From CAVXDP01 sp964562925 (GTDB taxonomy: Archaea > Thermoproteota > Bathyarchaeia > 40CM-2-53-6 > CAVXDP01): a DNA stretch of 64,000 nt. The position numbers and the translations under genes were made by a program. The notes below the pieces were generated by a model. It had not been told where the DNA came from. It was given only the letters and a program-made list of their open reading frames with translations, and made no database searches. Every line of letters begins with the position of its first letter. Position 1 is the first letter of the stretch. Below are positions 51,831-60,624 of the stretch, in pieces. The DNA is taken from positions 1-64,000 of the forward strand of contig CAZLVF010000002.1 in NCBI GenBank assembly GCA_964562925.1, read 5' to 3'.

Positions 51831-52748
51831 CTAGTTGCCGACGCCTCTAAGCATCTCACAGGCTTCGCATAAATCTGAGGTTGTGGGTTCACTGCAAGAA
51901 CTGCATCTGCGCAGTGTTACAGCAGATCTATGAGTTTTGAGTAGCTCGCGAAGGTGTTCTGCCGATCTGTAGATGGTGAACTTTATTCCAGCATGCTTCT
52001 CTTCTAACCTATTCAACATCGTTCTGATATCGTTTCTTAATGCTGTGGATGCATAGGGGCAGGGAGCGGTTTGAAAATCGAGTCCAGTCACATACGCGTA
52101 GAGGACTATTTCCTTTTCAGGGCACTCAGCTAGAGGTTTGATCCGTGGCAGGAACATGCCTGATTGGTCTTCTAGAAAAGGTTCTGAACGAGCTATGCGT
52201 GGAACGTCTCCATGAAACATGTTCAAGATAAATGTTTGAATCTCATCATCCATGTTATGTGCGGTTGCGATCTTGTTCGCTTCAACTTTTCTTGCGATTA
52301 CGTTGATCGCTTTTCGTCTCAGAACTCCACAGTACGAGCACGGAAAGCTTAGCTTTCTTTCCGTAACCAGCTCATCCAAGCTCTGACCGTAGAGCTCCTT
52401 GAAGGATATGATTCTGTGATCTACTCCAAGCTTGATGCATTGATCCCTTGCGATTCTGACCGCTTCGCCTCTATATCCCTCGATTCCCTCATCGACCGTT
52501 ACAGCTGTCAGCCGAGACCGCGGGAACCTCTTCTCTATCTTGTTAAGAACCTTCAGAAGTGTCAGGCTGTCTTTTCCTCCGGACAAAGCAACGGTCACAT
52601 GATCATCCGTTTCGAGCATATGATACTTTGAGATTGATCTTCGAACCCTTGTTTCGAAGTTCTCCCTGAAACATCCACGACAGAAGGCTACACCCTCATG
52701 TTCTCTGAAGTAGAACGTTCCCGTTGACTTGCAGACGCCGCACTTCAA
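51831..52748 (-). CDS. tRNA 2-thiolation enzyme TtuA/Ncs6 family
   Basis: About 305 residues. Two zinc-finger pairs lie at the ends (CGVC...CRGC and CSSC...CEAC), a PP-loop ATPase motif ALSGGKDSLTLL, and the catalytic/cluster cysteines in CSYCG and APCPYAST. The enzyme adenylates and thiolates uridine in tRNA, receiving sulfur from a ubiquitin-like carrier (TtuB, SAMP2 or Urm1 in known systems). The TTG at 52748 follows the stop of the upstream protease by 14 bases and gives the family-sized N-terminus; an open frame extends further upstream. Confidence 0.88.
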   Translation of the reverse strand: MKCGVCKSTGTFYFREHEGVAFCRGCFRENFETRVRRSISKYHMLETDDHVTVALSGGKDSLTLLKVLNKIEKRFPRSRLTAVTVDEGIEGYRGEAVRIARDQCIKLGVDHRIISFKELYGQSLDELVTERKLSFPCSYCGVLRRKAINVIARKVEANKIATAHNMDDEIQTFILNMFHGDVPRIARSEPFLEDQSGMFLPRIKPLAECPEKEIVLYAYVTGLDFQTAPCPYASTALRNDIRTMLNRLEEKHAGIKFTIYRSAEHLRELLKTHRSAVTLRRCSSCSEPTTSDLCEACEMLRGVGN

Positions 52749-52762
52749 GTTCAGGAATGCCT

Positions 52763-53920
52763 CTAGAATCTCCCCAGTCCAAACCTGAGGAATGAGAGAA
52801 CAATGTTCAGTCCAAGTATCATGATGCATACCCCTGTAATCGCGGCTCCAATCTCCTTTGATCTCTTTGTCTTCGTAATCTTGAGAACCGTATCAGCAAA
52901 CTTGCCGCCGTCAAGTGGGCCTATCGGAAGCATGTTAAGCAATGCTACACTCACCAGAATCATATGCATCCAGTTCTCCGTCAGATACAACTGGTACGGA
53001 AGCTCATTGGGCAGTGAACGAACCCTTGGAGGATAGTAATTGAACGGTACGATACCTATCAAGGCTCTTCCAGGGTTTTGTGGACTGGTTTGCGTTGTTA
53101 CTATAAAGTCTCCTCTCCCTGTAGTGACCTTAAGCGTACTGTTAGGTTTTACCTTGGCCATATACTCTCTAAGTTCGTCAACACCCTTTACAGGCGTCGC
53201 ATTCAAGGAAAGGATCATATCCCACTTTTTGATTCCCACGTTCTCAGCTGCTCCCTCCTCAACGAGTCCTGTGATCAGAACTCCCGAGGAGTCTGGGGAG
53301 TAGAACGGGCTGATGGTTAGAGTGAAATTTGCAATTGACAGAAGAACGAGCATCCCCACAGCTATGTTCGCAGACGACCCGGCCGAGAAGATTCTCAACT
53401 TCGTTGGTAGCCCAGCCTTCTCAAGCCTCTCTTCATCGATCTCGACAAAGCCTCCAGGAAGCACCACGGCGAGGAAGATCCCAGCTGATTTCAAAGGAAC
53501 CTTCTCTGCAAGGCTTGCGATTCCATGTGCGAACTCATGAGTTACAACGACAACAGCCAGTGAGATGAGTACGTACGGTAGGCTTTCTAGACTAACCGTT
53601 AGGCCGGGGACTATGAGCGTTACCTGAGCAGCCTCTTCAGGTCTCTGGAAGAAAAGATACGCATTCTTTACCAGGCTGTAGAATATGAACAAAATCTGTC
53701 CGACAGCCAGAGCTGCTGATACATTCCACGCAACCAGCCATGCGAACCTCCTTCTCTGAGCTATTCTCTCCATAAACCTGTTTAGAGCAGCAGTCCTGTA
53801 GATCAGATAGAATGGTTTGGCGGTAAGTCCCCAGCGTTCGGTCCTGAAGCTTCTCAAGACCACGTAGAGACCAAGCCAGATGGCTATGAAGAGCGCTAGG
53901 CTGATGAAGGCGTCCATCAT
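52763..53920 (-). CDS. Site-2 protease family peptidase with PDZ domain
   Basis: A 385-residue M50-type intramembrane protease. Zinc motif VVTHEFAHGIASL, a central PDZ-like domain (GLVEEGAAENVGIKKWDMILSLN), the second metal motif NMLPIGPLDGGKF and multiple spans match the RseP/SpoIVFB group. It likely cleaves membrane-bound regulators. It is upstream of the thiolase and probably co-transcribed. Distinct from the CBS-type protease at the window start. Confidence 0.9.
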   Translation of the reverse strand: MMDAFISLALFIAIWLGLYVVLRSFRTERWGLTAKPFYLIYRTAALNRFMERIAQRRRFAWLVAWNVSAALAVGQILFIFYSLVKNAYLFFQRPEEAAQVTLIVPGLTVSLESLPYVLISLAVVVVTHEFAHGIASLAEKVPLKSAGIFLAVVLPGGFVEIDEERLEKAGLPTKLRIFSAGSSANIAVGMLVLLSIANFTLTISPFYSPDSSGVLITGLVEEGAAENVGIKKWDMILSLNATPVKGVDELREYMAKVKPNSTLKVTTGRGDFIVTTQTSPQNPGRALIGIVPFNYYPPRVRSLPNELPYQLYLTENWMHMILVSVALLNMLPIGPLDGGKFADTVLKITKTKRSKEIGAAITGVCIMILGLNIVLSFLRFGLGRF

Positions 53921-54021
53921 CTTCCCTTCGACTGAGAGGTTCGCCTAGCCGATTAAAACGTTTCCAAATCTGTTACGAAACTGGGTGATTCCTTCTCTCA
54001 ATTAAGAAGCCAAGGTAATGT

Positions 54022-54756
54022 TCAATTGACTCTGGATAGGTAGATCCTTCTCACAGCCGGGTTCGTATCTACTAGTCTCTTCAACGCTCTTTCAAATGTC
54101 TCATCTTTCTTGAGCTCTGTTAACTGGAAGATTCCAGTTCTTCCGATCTTGTCTCTTCGAGTCAGGACCCTGGTCCTTTCCTTTACTATGTCCACGCTTA
54201 CACCAACTTTCTCAGCCACCTCAGTCTCATGTCCAATGACCGGAGATTCAATGTGGCCCTGCAGGGTCGGCTCAATCAAGGTCAGCCTCTTCGTACATCC
54301 AGGTACTCGAGCTTCGTTCTTCAATAGACCGATATCGATGAGTCCGCCAAACTTGAAAAACTCAAGTTCGAGCGAACGGAGATTCAGAAGTGGAAATGTT
54401 ACAGACACTCTTTCCTGCGAGTCCAAGTAAATATGCGCCTTTGGAGCGTGGCTTGGTGTCGCCTGCGCTATCCTTCTCGAGTACAGGTCGAATCCTCTTA
54501 TCCCAAGAGAGACCTCGACCCTGTGGGACGGCACCACGTACGGAATTACAACATCAACATCACTGTAAGAGTCAACGTCACCCCGTGCAACGCTCCCATG
54601 AACCATTGATGAGATCTGTTCTTCCACCAGCGCCCTCATAACCGCATGGGCCTTGACTCTCAGGGTTCGAAAGAGTTCCCAATGTGAGTTATCATATACG
54701 CGCTCGACCCTATCCCAGACCCTTGTTGGCTTTTCAGCCCCACGTTTCCCAGCCAA
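54022..54756 (-). CDS. Nucleotidyltransferase-domain protein
   Basis: A 244-residue protein with the Pol beta-type motif MVHGSVARGDVDSYSDVDVVI, holding the GS and two metal-binding Asp residues. The C-terminal part includes a helix-turn-helix-like region (EVAEKVGVSVDIVKERTRVLTRR). Such archaeal proteins may modify tRNA or other nucleic acid, but no target is known. It overlaps neither neighbour and precedes Pelota in gene order on the same strand. Confidence 0.78.
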   Translation of the reverse strand: MAGKRGAEKPTRVWDRVERVYDNSHWELFRTLRVKAHAVMRALVEEQISSMVHGSVARGDVDSYSDVDVVIPYVVPSHRVEVSLGIRGFDLYSRRIAQATPSHAPKAHIYLDSQERVSVTFPLLNLRSLELEFFKFGGLIDIGLLKNEARVPGCTKRLTLIEPTLQGHIESPVIGHETEVAEKVGVSVDIVKERTRVLTRRDKIGRTGIFQLTELKKDETFERALKRLVDTNPAVRRIYLSRVN

Positions 54757-54797
54757 AGACCAAACACCCGCACAGTCTTTCGACAGTTCCGTTCTTC

Positions 54798-55877
54798 CTA
54801 TGGGACCAAGTGTTTGGAGTAGCGCAACAAAGCGGCCAACCCGCCAATCGAAACCAGTTTCTTACCGCCCTCATGTTCTCCGCTTATCAGGTGAACCGTG
54901 CCGTTTCTGTTTTCAACAGTTCTCATAACATCTTCAATTCTCTTCCTCTCTTCGTCGTCTGCGTCTCTCAGCCTCTGATGTGCGACTATAAGAGTCGCGA
55001 CGACACCCGAAGCAGCGTCACTATCGACTTCTTGGAGCCCGTATGATACGTCTCCCCTTGAGGCTCCCAGTCTCGCAAGAACCTCCTCTACTAGCGCTGT
55101 CTCCCTCGCCACCCTAGCATGTTTAACAACACTTCCAACGAGGCCACATCGGATCGCTTCGTATACTCCTGAAACCCCTCCTGAACTAACACTCTTGACA
55201 GAGACTACGTTCTTTGCGGTCTCGGGGAAATTGTTGCTCAGATGCTTCCAGAAACTCTCCTTTGTAAATGCGGGTCCAACGATAACGATTCTGCCAGCTT
55301 TTCCGCTCCGAGTTCTCTCAAGCGCCTTTGAGATCTCAGCGTAGTACCGTCGGAGCGCCTCTTCTCTCTTCTCATATTCACGTTTTCCAGGTAACCTAGA
55401 TTTGATCTCGGCCCTAACGTCTACACCATATGTTCTAACGGTCGCTATACAACCCTCATCCGCGTCGATTGCAAGGACGGTTATCGGCTCCTCCTCGACC
55501 TGCGCCTTCTCCAACCTCTCAAGTTGATAGTCGTACCAGTGTTCCTTTGATATTGTTAGCTGATCATCTGGTTGAATGCTGACAGTATGGTACGACCCTT
55601 GTATGTTCAAGTCTTCAGGAGCTTCCTTTACCTTTCCAAGAATTCTTAGACGGCTCATCTCTTTGTCGAAGTGAACTTTCTCGACCGAAAGCCGCATGGA
55701 TACGGGTAGCCTTTTGCTTGAGGGTCGTCCAACTCCCTCGGTCTTAACCTCACGGGTCGTTCTAGCGTGAACAAGGTCGCCTTTGTCGAGCACGTTATAC
55801 AATACCCAGAGATCGTCGAGAGAATTAGTTACGAGTCTTATCGAGCCATGCTTCAAGTCTTTGTAAACTATTCTCAA
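54798..55877 (-). CDS. pelA: Pelota (mRNA surveillance and ribosome rescue factor)
   Basis: A 359-residue aPelota, paralogue of the release factor. N-terminal RIVYKDLKHGSIRLVTNSLDDLWVLYNVL starts the Sm-like domain; the central and C-terminal domains carry VKHARVARETALVEEVLARLGA and the AHQRLRDADDEE region. It lacks the NIKS and GGQ motifs, as expected. With aEF-1alpha it splits stalled ribosomes. It is co-oriented with the nucleotidyltransferase gene. Confidence 0.94.
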   Translation of the reverse strand: MRIVYKDLKHGSIRLVTNSLDDLWVLYNVLDKGDLVHARTTREVKTEGVGRPSSKRLPVSMRLSVEKVHFDKEMSRLRILGKVKEAPEDLNIQGSYHTVSIQPDDQLTISKEHWYDYQLERLEKAQVEEEPITVLAIDADEGCIATVRTYGVDVRAEIKSRLPGKREYEKREEALRRYYAEISKALERTRSGKAGRIVIVGPAFTKESFWKHLSNNFPETAKNVVSVKSVSSGGVSGVYEAIRCGLVGSVVKHARVARETALVEEVLARLGASRGDVSYGLQEVDSDAASGVVATLIVAHQRLRDADDEERKRIEDVMRTVENRNGTVHLISGEHEGGKKLVSIGGLAALLRYSKHLVP

Positions 55878-55950
55878 ACGTCTCCACGGCTCCCTGATGC
55901 CATCGTGCGCGATTGTTACGCTTAATCATTGAGGTCGGCATGTATCAAAC

Positions 55951-55960
55951 TTTTATAAGC
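55951..55960 (+). promoter_or_regulatory. TATA box
   Basis: TTTTATAAGC, about 38 bp before the ATG of the small gene at 55998. Confidence 0.5.
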
Positions 55961-55997
55961 ACCTCTAATAACGTGTCGCACGTTTGGCGACGTGTTG

Positions 55998-56171
55998 ATG
56001 AACGCGGAAGAAGAAGACAAGATAGTCGAAGCGCTTGAACAGTTGAGGCTGAGCTACAACCTACGCCAGTATAGGGTTTGCTCGTTGATCTGTGATTCGC
56101 TCGCGGAGAAGTTCAAGGCGATCGCACAGAATAGGGCAGAAACGCCCACTCAGGTTGGACATAAAACATAA
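55998..56171 (+). CDS. Small acidic helical protein (57 aa)
   Basis: ATG 55998 (with in-frame GTG and TTG just before it) to TAA 56171. It starts NAEEEDKIVEALEQLRLSYN and seems helical throughout, with two Cys near the middle. A TATA box lies at the right distance upstream. It converges on a winged-helix gene 22 bp away. No family recognised. Confidence 0.48.
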   Translation: MNAEEEDKIVEALEQLRLSYNLRQYRVCSLICDSLAEKFKAIAQNRAETPTQVGHKT

Positions 56172-56193
56172 ACGCCGACTTATCGACCTTATC

Positions 56194-56460
56194 TCACAGT
56201 TTTTGAAGCTTCTCGTAGAAATCAATGAGCAGTCTGGCTTTTGGATCTTCCTCGTTCAGGCAGAAGATCTTCATCCCTCTGTCATATCGGTCGAATAGAA
56301 CGATCCCCTTGTCGATCAAGGAATCCATAACGCGGGCAACAGTGGTGGGGGATACCCCTAGGAAGTCTGCAAGGCTGGACTGGTTGAAAACTCTGCCTTT
56401 ATTCGAAAGGAGGTACTCGAGAAGCCTCGACTGCGCCTTTGATCGGAAGAGCTCGCTCAG
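56194..56460 (-). CDS. Winged-helix regulator without a standard start codon
   Basis: An 88-residue winged-helix protein: SELFRSKAQSRLLEYLLSN, then FNQSSLADFLGVSPTTVARVMDSLIDKGIVL, a clear HTH plus wing, and a helical tail. The frame has no ATG, GTG or TTG before the domain; an in-frame TGA lies upstream. CTG at 56460, ten bases after a GAGG element, is the best start. A one-base frameshift joining GTG 56473 is the alternative. It is directly downstream of the UMP kinase. Confidence 0.6.
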   Translation of the reverse strand: MSELFRSKAQSRLLEYLLSNKGRVFNQSSLADFLGVSPTTVARVMDSLIDKGIVLFDRYDRGMKIFCLNEEDPKARLLIDFYEKLQKL

Positions 56461-56484
56461 CCGCGTAGCGCCTCACTTCTCAGC

Positions 56485-57171
56485 CTAACTAGTTATCTTT
56501 GTGCCTACATGTTCGCCTCTTAGGACTTTTAGAATGTTCTCAGGCTCTTCTCCAGAGACTATCCAAGTTGGGATATGTGACCTCTCAATTATCATAACCG
56601 ACAATGGGTCCATCAGTTCATAGCTCCCAGCGGCGAGCGATTCTCTTGAAGCGAGGCCGAGAAGCTCTTCAGCAGCGATCTCATCGATCTTTCTAGCCTC
56701 TGGATCCCTCTTTGGATCCGCTGTGTAGACTCCTTCAACATCTGTCACATTGACTAGAACGGAAGCGCCAATGGTTTCTGCCGCGAGAGCTGCAACAGCA
56801 TTTGTTGAATGGCCTGGTTGAAGCCCTCCCATTACAACAATCCTTCCGAGTTGAAAGAAGCGCTTCAACTCTTCAAGGTTTTCAGGTACTTCGGGGTAGG
56901 CATCCTCGTCTAATGATGTTATGAGAAGTCTCGCGTTGAGCCTTGCAACTTCAATACCGATCTCGTCGCAGAAGGCTTCGTTGGCCCCAAGCCTTCTGGA
57001 CGCTTCTATGTACTTTCTCGCATTCTTTCCTCCACCGGTGACTATGACGAGACGATTGCCATCATTTTGAAGTCTAGAGAACAGTTCTGCGTACGTTCTG
57101 ATCTTTTCGACATCTAAGTCGGCGGGAAATGAGAATCCACCGAGTTTTATCGCAATCTTCACCAGCGGCAC
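56485..57171 (-). CDS. pyrH: UMP kinase
   Basis: A 228-residue archaeal UMP kinase, amino-acid-kinase fold. It shows VKIAIKLGGFSFP, VIVTGGGKNARKYIEASRRLGA, VVMGGLQPGHSTNAVAALAAE and VNVTDVEGVYTADPKRD. It converts UMP to UDP. Divergent from aRF1 with a short 80-bp intergenic region. Confidence 0.94.
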   Translation of the reverse strand: MPLVKIAIKLGGFSFPADLDVEKIRTYAELFSRLQNDGNRLVIVTGGGKNARKYIEASRRLGANEAFCDEIGIEVARLNARLLITSLDEDAYPEVPENLEELKRFFQLGRIVVMGGLQPGHSTNAVAALAAETIGASVLVNVTDVEGVYTADPKRDPEARKIDEIAAEELLGLASRESLAAGSYELMDPLSVMIIERSHIPTWIVSGEEPENILKVLRGEHVGTKITS

Positions 57172-57250
57172 CTGAAACTTCTATCACTTGGCAGTGAGCT
57201 TATATAACTCGCTCTTTCGTTAGCCCATTGCTTCAGGAGAACAACCTCCA

Positions 57251-58504
57251 GTGTCGTCATCGGATTCCGTCGTGAGGTTCAAACTTAAACGTACCCTCGA
57301 CCTCCTCTCATCGAAAGAAGGGCGGGGCACCGAGCTTATTTCACTCTATGTCCCCCCGAACAAGAGAATCCATGAGGTTATGAACAACCTCCGCCAAGAG
57401 TACGGCACCGCGTCCAACATAAAATCCCGCTCAACTCGAAAGAACGTTCAGGACTCTATCGAAAGGGTAAGCCAGAGGCTCAAACTCTTCAAAGCTCCCC
57501 CTCCCAATGGTTTGGTAATCTTCTGCGGTGCGATTCCTCAGAACGGCCCGGGCAGCGAGCGGATGGAGATATATGCCCTTGAACCTCCAGAACCGATACA
57601 CGTCTACTTTTACCGTTGCGACAACAGGTTCCACACAGAACCGCTCCTAGAGATTATGAGAGAGAAGGACACATACGGCATACTTGTTATCGACTCGAAC
57701 GACGCGGTTGTGGCAACCCTCCGAGGAAGACGGATGGAGGTTTTGAAAGAGTATCATTCAGGGCTCGGAGGAAAGCATAAGACAGGAGGCCAATCAGCTA
57801 GACGTTTCGAGAGGATCAGGGAACAAGAACTTAACGAATATTTCAAACGTGTCGGAGCTCATGTTGATGAAATCTTCGGCCAGATACCTGATCTTCGCGG
57901 CTTAATCATAGGGGGTCCGGGTCCTACGAAGTACGATTTCGCTGAGGGAGAGTCCCTCAACTACGTTCTGAAAGAGAAGGTTATTGGAATTGTAGATACC
58001 TCATACGTAGGAGCGAACGGTGTCGAAGAAGTCGTTGCGAAGAGCCCCGAAATCCTACGCGGCGTACGCTACAGTGATGAGAAGAGAGCCGTTCAACGTT
58101 TCCTCTATGAGATTGGGCATGAGACCGGACTGGGCGTATACGGAGAAACAGAGGTTAGAAAATACTTGGGCCTTGGAACCGTGGACACTCTCCTACTTTC
58201 TGAGAAGGTAAACGTCATTCACGTTGAAACCAAGTGTACCACTTGCGACTATAAAGAGGACAAGCTGATGGCTGCCCATGAGCTTATGCAGTACGAACAG
58301 AACCTGTCGAACACACGATGCCCAAAATGTTCCAATAATACTTTGATGATTGAAAAGAGAGAAGACCTCTTGGATGAGTTGGTGGGTCTAGCCGATAAGG
58401 CTGGAGCCAGAGTGGAAATGGTCTCGACAGAAACGGAAGAAGGCGTTATGCTCAAAGAGTCATTTGGCGGAATTGCAGCAGTCCTCAGATATAGGCCGAG
58501 CTAG
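57251..58504 (+). CDS. prf1: Peptide chain release factor aRF1
   Basis: A 417-residue release factor. The stop-codon reading motif NIKS lies near residue 57 and the peptidyl-tRNA hydrolysis motif GGQ (HKTGGQSARRFERIREQE) near residue 179. The C-terminal domain includes a zinc-binding insert (CTTC and CPKC) typical of archaeal forms. It recognises all three stop codons. GTG start at 57251. Confidence 0.96.
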   Translation: MSSSDSVVRFKLKRTLDLLSSKEGRGTELISLYVPPNKRIHEVMNNLRQEYGTASNIKSRSTRKNVQDSIERVSQRLKLFKAPPPNGLVIFCGAIPQNGPGSERMEIYALEPPEPIHVYFYRCDNRFHTEPLLEIMREKDTYGILVIDSNDAVVATLRGRRMEVLKEYHSGLGGKHKTGGQSARRFERIREQELNEYFKRVGAHVDEIFGQIPDLRGLIIGGPGPTKYDFAEGESLNYVLKEKVIGIVDTSYVGANGVEEVVAKSPEILRGVRYSDEKRAVQRFLYEIGHETGLGVYGETEVRKYLGLGTVDTLLLSEKVNVIHVETKCTTCDYKEDKLMAAHELMQYEQNLSNTRCPKCSNNTLMIEKREDLLDELVGLADKAGARVEMVSTETEEGVMLKESFGGIAAVLRYRPS

Positions 58505-58657
58505 CGATGTGATTCAATGGAGCTGCAGATCAGGTATAGGCAGATTGGAAGGTAAATCGGAAAGAAATCGACGATCCAGACCTTATCTCAAGCTCTGACT
58601 TGGAGTTGACTTGGCACCGTGGTTCCTGTGAGAGCGGCATAGCGCTCGGCTACAAAC

Positions 58658-58816
58658 GTGAGCAGAATCCTCAAGTTCGGTGCCGTGGACGGCCCGGTCA
58701 ATAGGATGAGTAGGGCGGTGGCGAGAAGAGTTGATCTGGCTCTACTGGACGCAATTGACGCCCCGCCGCAACGTGTCACGAACGAAATCATCAACCGAAA
58801 CATAGCTCTCCGCTAG
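58658..58816 (+). CDS. Possible small basic protein (52 aa)
   Basis: GTG 58658 to TAG 58816, encoding SRILKFGAVDGPVNRMSRAVARRV and a helical remainder. Composition and codon pattern look coding, but the opposite strand is open as well and no ribosome site stands out. It lies 150 bp after aRF1. Low confidence. Confidence 0.33.
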   Translation: MSRILKFGAVDGPVNRMSRAVARRVDLALLDAIDAPPQRVTNEIINRNIALR

Positions 58817-59114
58817 CCTATCTTCCAAAACGCCTCGTACATTGGTCTTGGAATATTAAGAGTAGTCCGATCCATCTTTCCCTCGGCCTCATAGTTCTCG
58901 ACATGCCAATCACCTAACAAAGGAAACGCCACGGTCGATGATCATCTTTCATGTTATGTCGCCCACAGAATTAGAAAATCTACCTCGTAGAACAAGGCCG
59001 CTCCGATGACCTTTCTGAAGCAAAGATCGGATTCGTCTATATCAGTCGCATAGAAAATGTTCGTGTACTTTTTTTCTCAAAATCCTAAAACCATATTGCA
59101 ACATCACTGATAAG

Positions 59115-60134
59115 TCAAGGCTTCAACAGAACTTTCATCGCCTTCCGACTGAGAACTAGGTCAAAGGCTTCTTTGAAATCGTTCAGGGAGTGTCTGTGAG
59201 TGATTATTGGCTTGACTTTGACCTTGCGGGACGAGATCAGGTCCATGGCTCTTTTGAAGGTTAGCCAAGTGTAATCGTAGCTTCCTGAGATAGACAGTTC
59301 TTTGTAGACTACGTCTAAAGCGTTTATGCTCGCTGGCTCATGATACACACTTATCAGAACTATCTGTCCGTCTTTTTTAACGATGCTCAATGCAGAGTTG
59401 ATCGCTTTAGTGCTGCCAGTCGCCTCTAGAACCACATCAACGCCATTCTCGGTTACAGAAGAGATCCTCTCTTGCAGGTTCTCATTCTGTACGTTTATGA
59501 TCTCATCTGCTCCTAGTTCTTTAGCGACCCTTAATCGGTCGTCTCTGGTTCCAACCATTATCACCTTCTTGGCGCCGATTGTTCTTGCACACTGCAGAGC
59601 CAATAGCCCTATGGGTCCAGGCCCCAAGACGGCAAACGTGTCGCATATTCCTAGATGCAATCTTTCGATAGGATGTAGTGCGCTCGCCAGTGGATCGAGC
59701 ATCGCCCCCTCTTCGAAATCCATGTTATTCGGCAACAGAAGTATGTTTCTTGCTGGAAAAGAAACGTATTCTGCAAAAGAACCGTTTATATCGAAACCCA
59801 GCTCCTTGGAATGCTTACAAATGTGGGAACGACCTGTCCTACAATAGTAACACGCGCCGCAGCTCACCACGATATGAGCAGAGACTCTGTCTCCAGTTTT
59901 CAGGTGTTCAACATCATTTCCAACATCCACTATACTACCTGAAAATTCATGACCAGGAATGTACGGAACAGGAAGCTTCACTGGATACATTCCTTTGTAC
60001 AGGGGTATGTCGGAGCCACATATTCCTGTAGCTTCTACCCTGATCAACACCTCATCGGCTTTCAGCTTGGGTTTGTCGACTTCGAGGAGATCAAATCCGT
60101 ATGCATCTTGTCTAACTTTAATCAACGCCTTCAT
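59115..60134 (-). CDS. Zinc-containing medium-chain dehydrogenase
   Basis: A 339-residue MDR-family alcohol/polyol/threonine dehydrogenase. Catalytic zinc site: EATGICGSD and GHEFSG; structural zinc cysteines CGACYYCRTGRSHIC; cofactor loop VLGPGPIGLLALQCARTIGA. The NAD(P) loop ends with GTRDD. It resembles sorbitol and threonine dehydrogenases. I chose ATG 60134, the first codon of the domain; an upstream in-frame start gives a 33-residue tail with no family match. Confidence 0.88.
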   Translation of the reverse strand: MKALIKVRQDAYGFDLLEVDKPKLKADEVLIRVEATGICGSDIPLYKGMYPVKLPVPYIPGHEFSGSIVDVGNDVEHLKTGDRVSAHIVVSCGACYYCRTGRSHICKHSKELGFDINGSFAEYVSFPARNILLLPNNMDFEEGAMLDPLASALHPIERLHLGICDTFAVLGPGPIGLLALQCARTIGAKKVIMVGTRDDRLRVAKELGADEIINVQNENLQERISSVTENGVDVVLEATGSTKAINSALSIVKKDGQIVLISVYHEPASINALDVVYKELSISGSYDYTWLTFKRAMDLISSRKVKVKPIITHRHSLNDFKEAFDLVLSRKAMKVLLKP

Positions 60135-60624
60135 GGATTGTTCCTTCTTCAGTTCTTGATTCAAGATTAGTTTGAGATTAAAAACTGCTCTGGCTCGTGG
60201 AGAAAAAAGCGCGAATGGAGGTTTAAGCTTCATGCAGGAGGAATCTGTCTGTATGCAAGATCAATGTCGATGCCCTGTCCCGATCTGTACAATCTTGCCA
60301 CGTAGAATCAAATCACTAGGCCTATGTACGGGCCGATTATCGCAGCCACGGAAGGTAGGATCGCCAGTTCTTCACCTATTGCGAACATCAGAGCAGCACA
60401 GATCGGAGAAGTGAACTTTGCATATGCCCTTGCCAAAGCTGATGGGCAACGAATTTGAACAGATTTTAGATGTTCGCCTGAGCCAATCCATCCATCCAAG
60501 CCTGCCAATGATTACGATAGACGATAGCAGTCCTCTCGGAACTGAGCTGGTTCAACCAAAACTCAACGAGGTCAGTCAATACTTCTTCAGAACGATAGGT
60601 AACAGGATATGTTTGAGGTTAATC
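60135..60624. other. Intergenic stretch
   Basis: Both strands contain open frames of 45-70 codons that overlap each other. One on the minus strand (60308-60508) reads as a hydrophobic peptide, but nothing decides between strands, so none is called. Confidence 0.4.

Noticed and set aside
58588..58803. Minus-strand 71-codon frame
   Set aside because: The plus-strand frame at 58658 has the more protein-like composition; the minus one is probably its shadow.
60308..60508. Hydrophobic minus-strand frame (LMFAIGEELAILPSVAAIIGPYIG)
   Set aside because: The opposite strand reads equally well, and there is no start signal or neighbour support.
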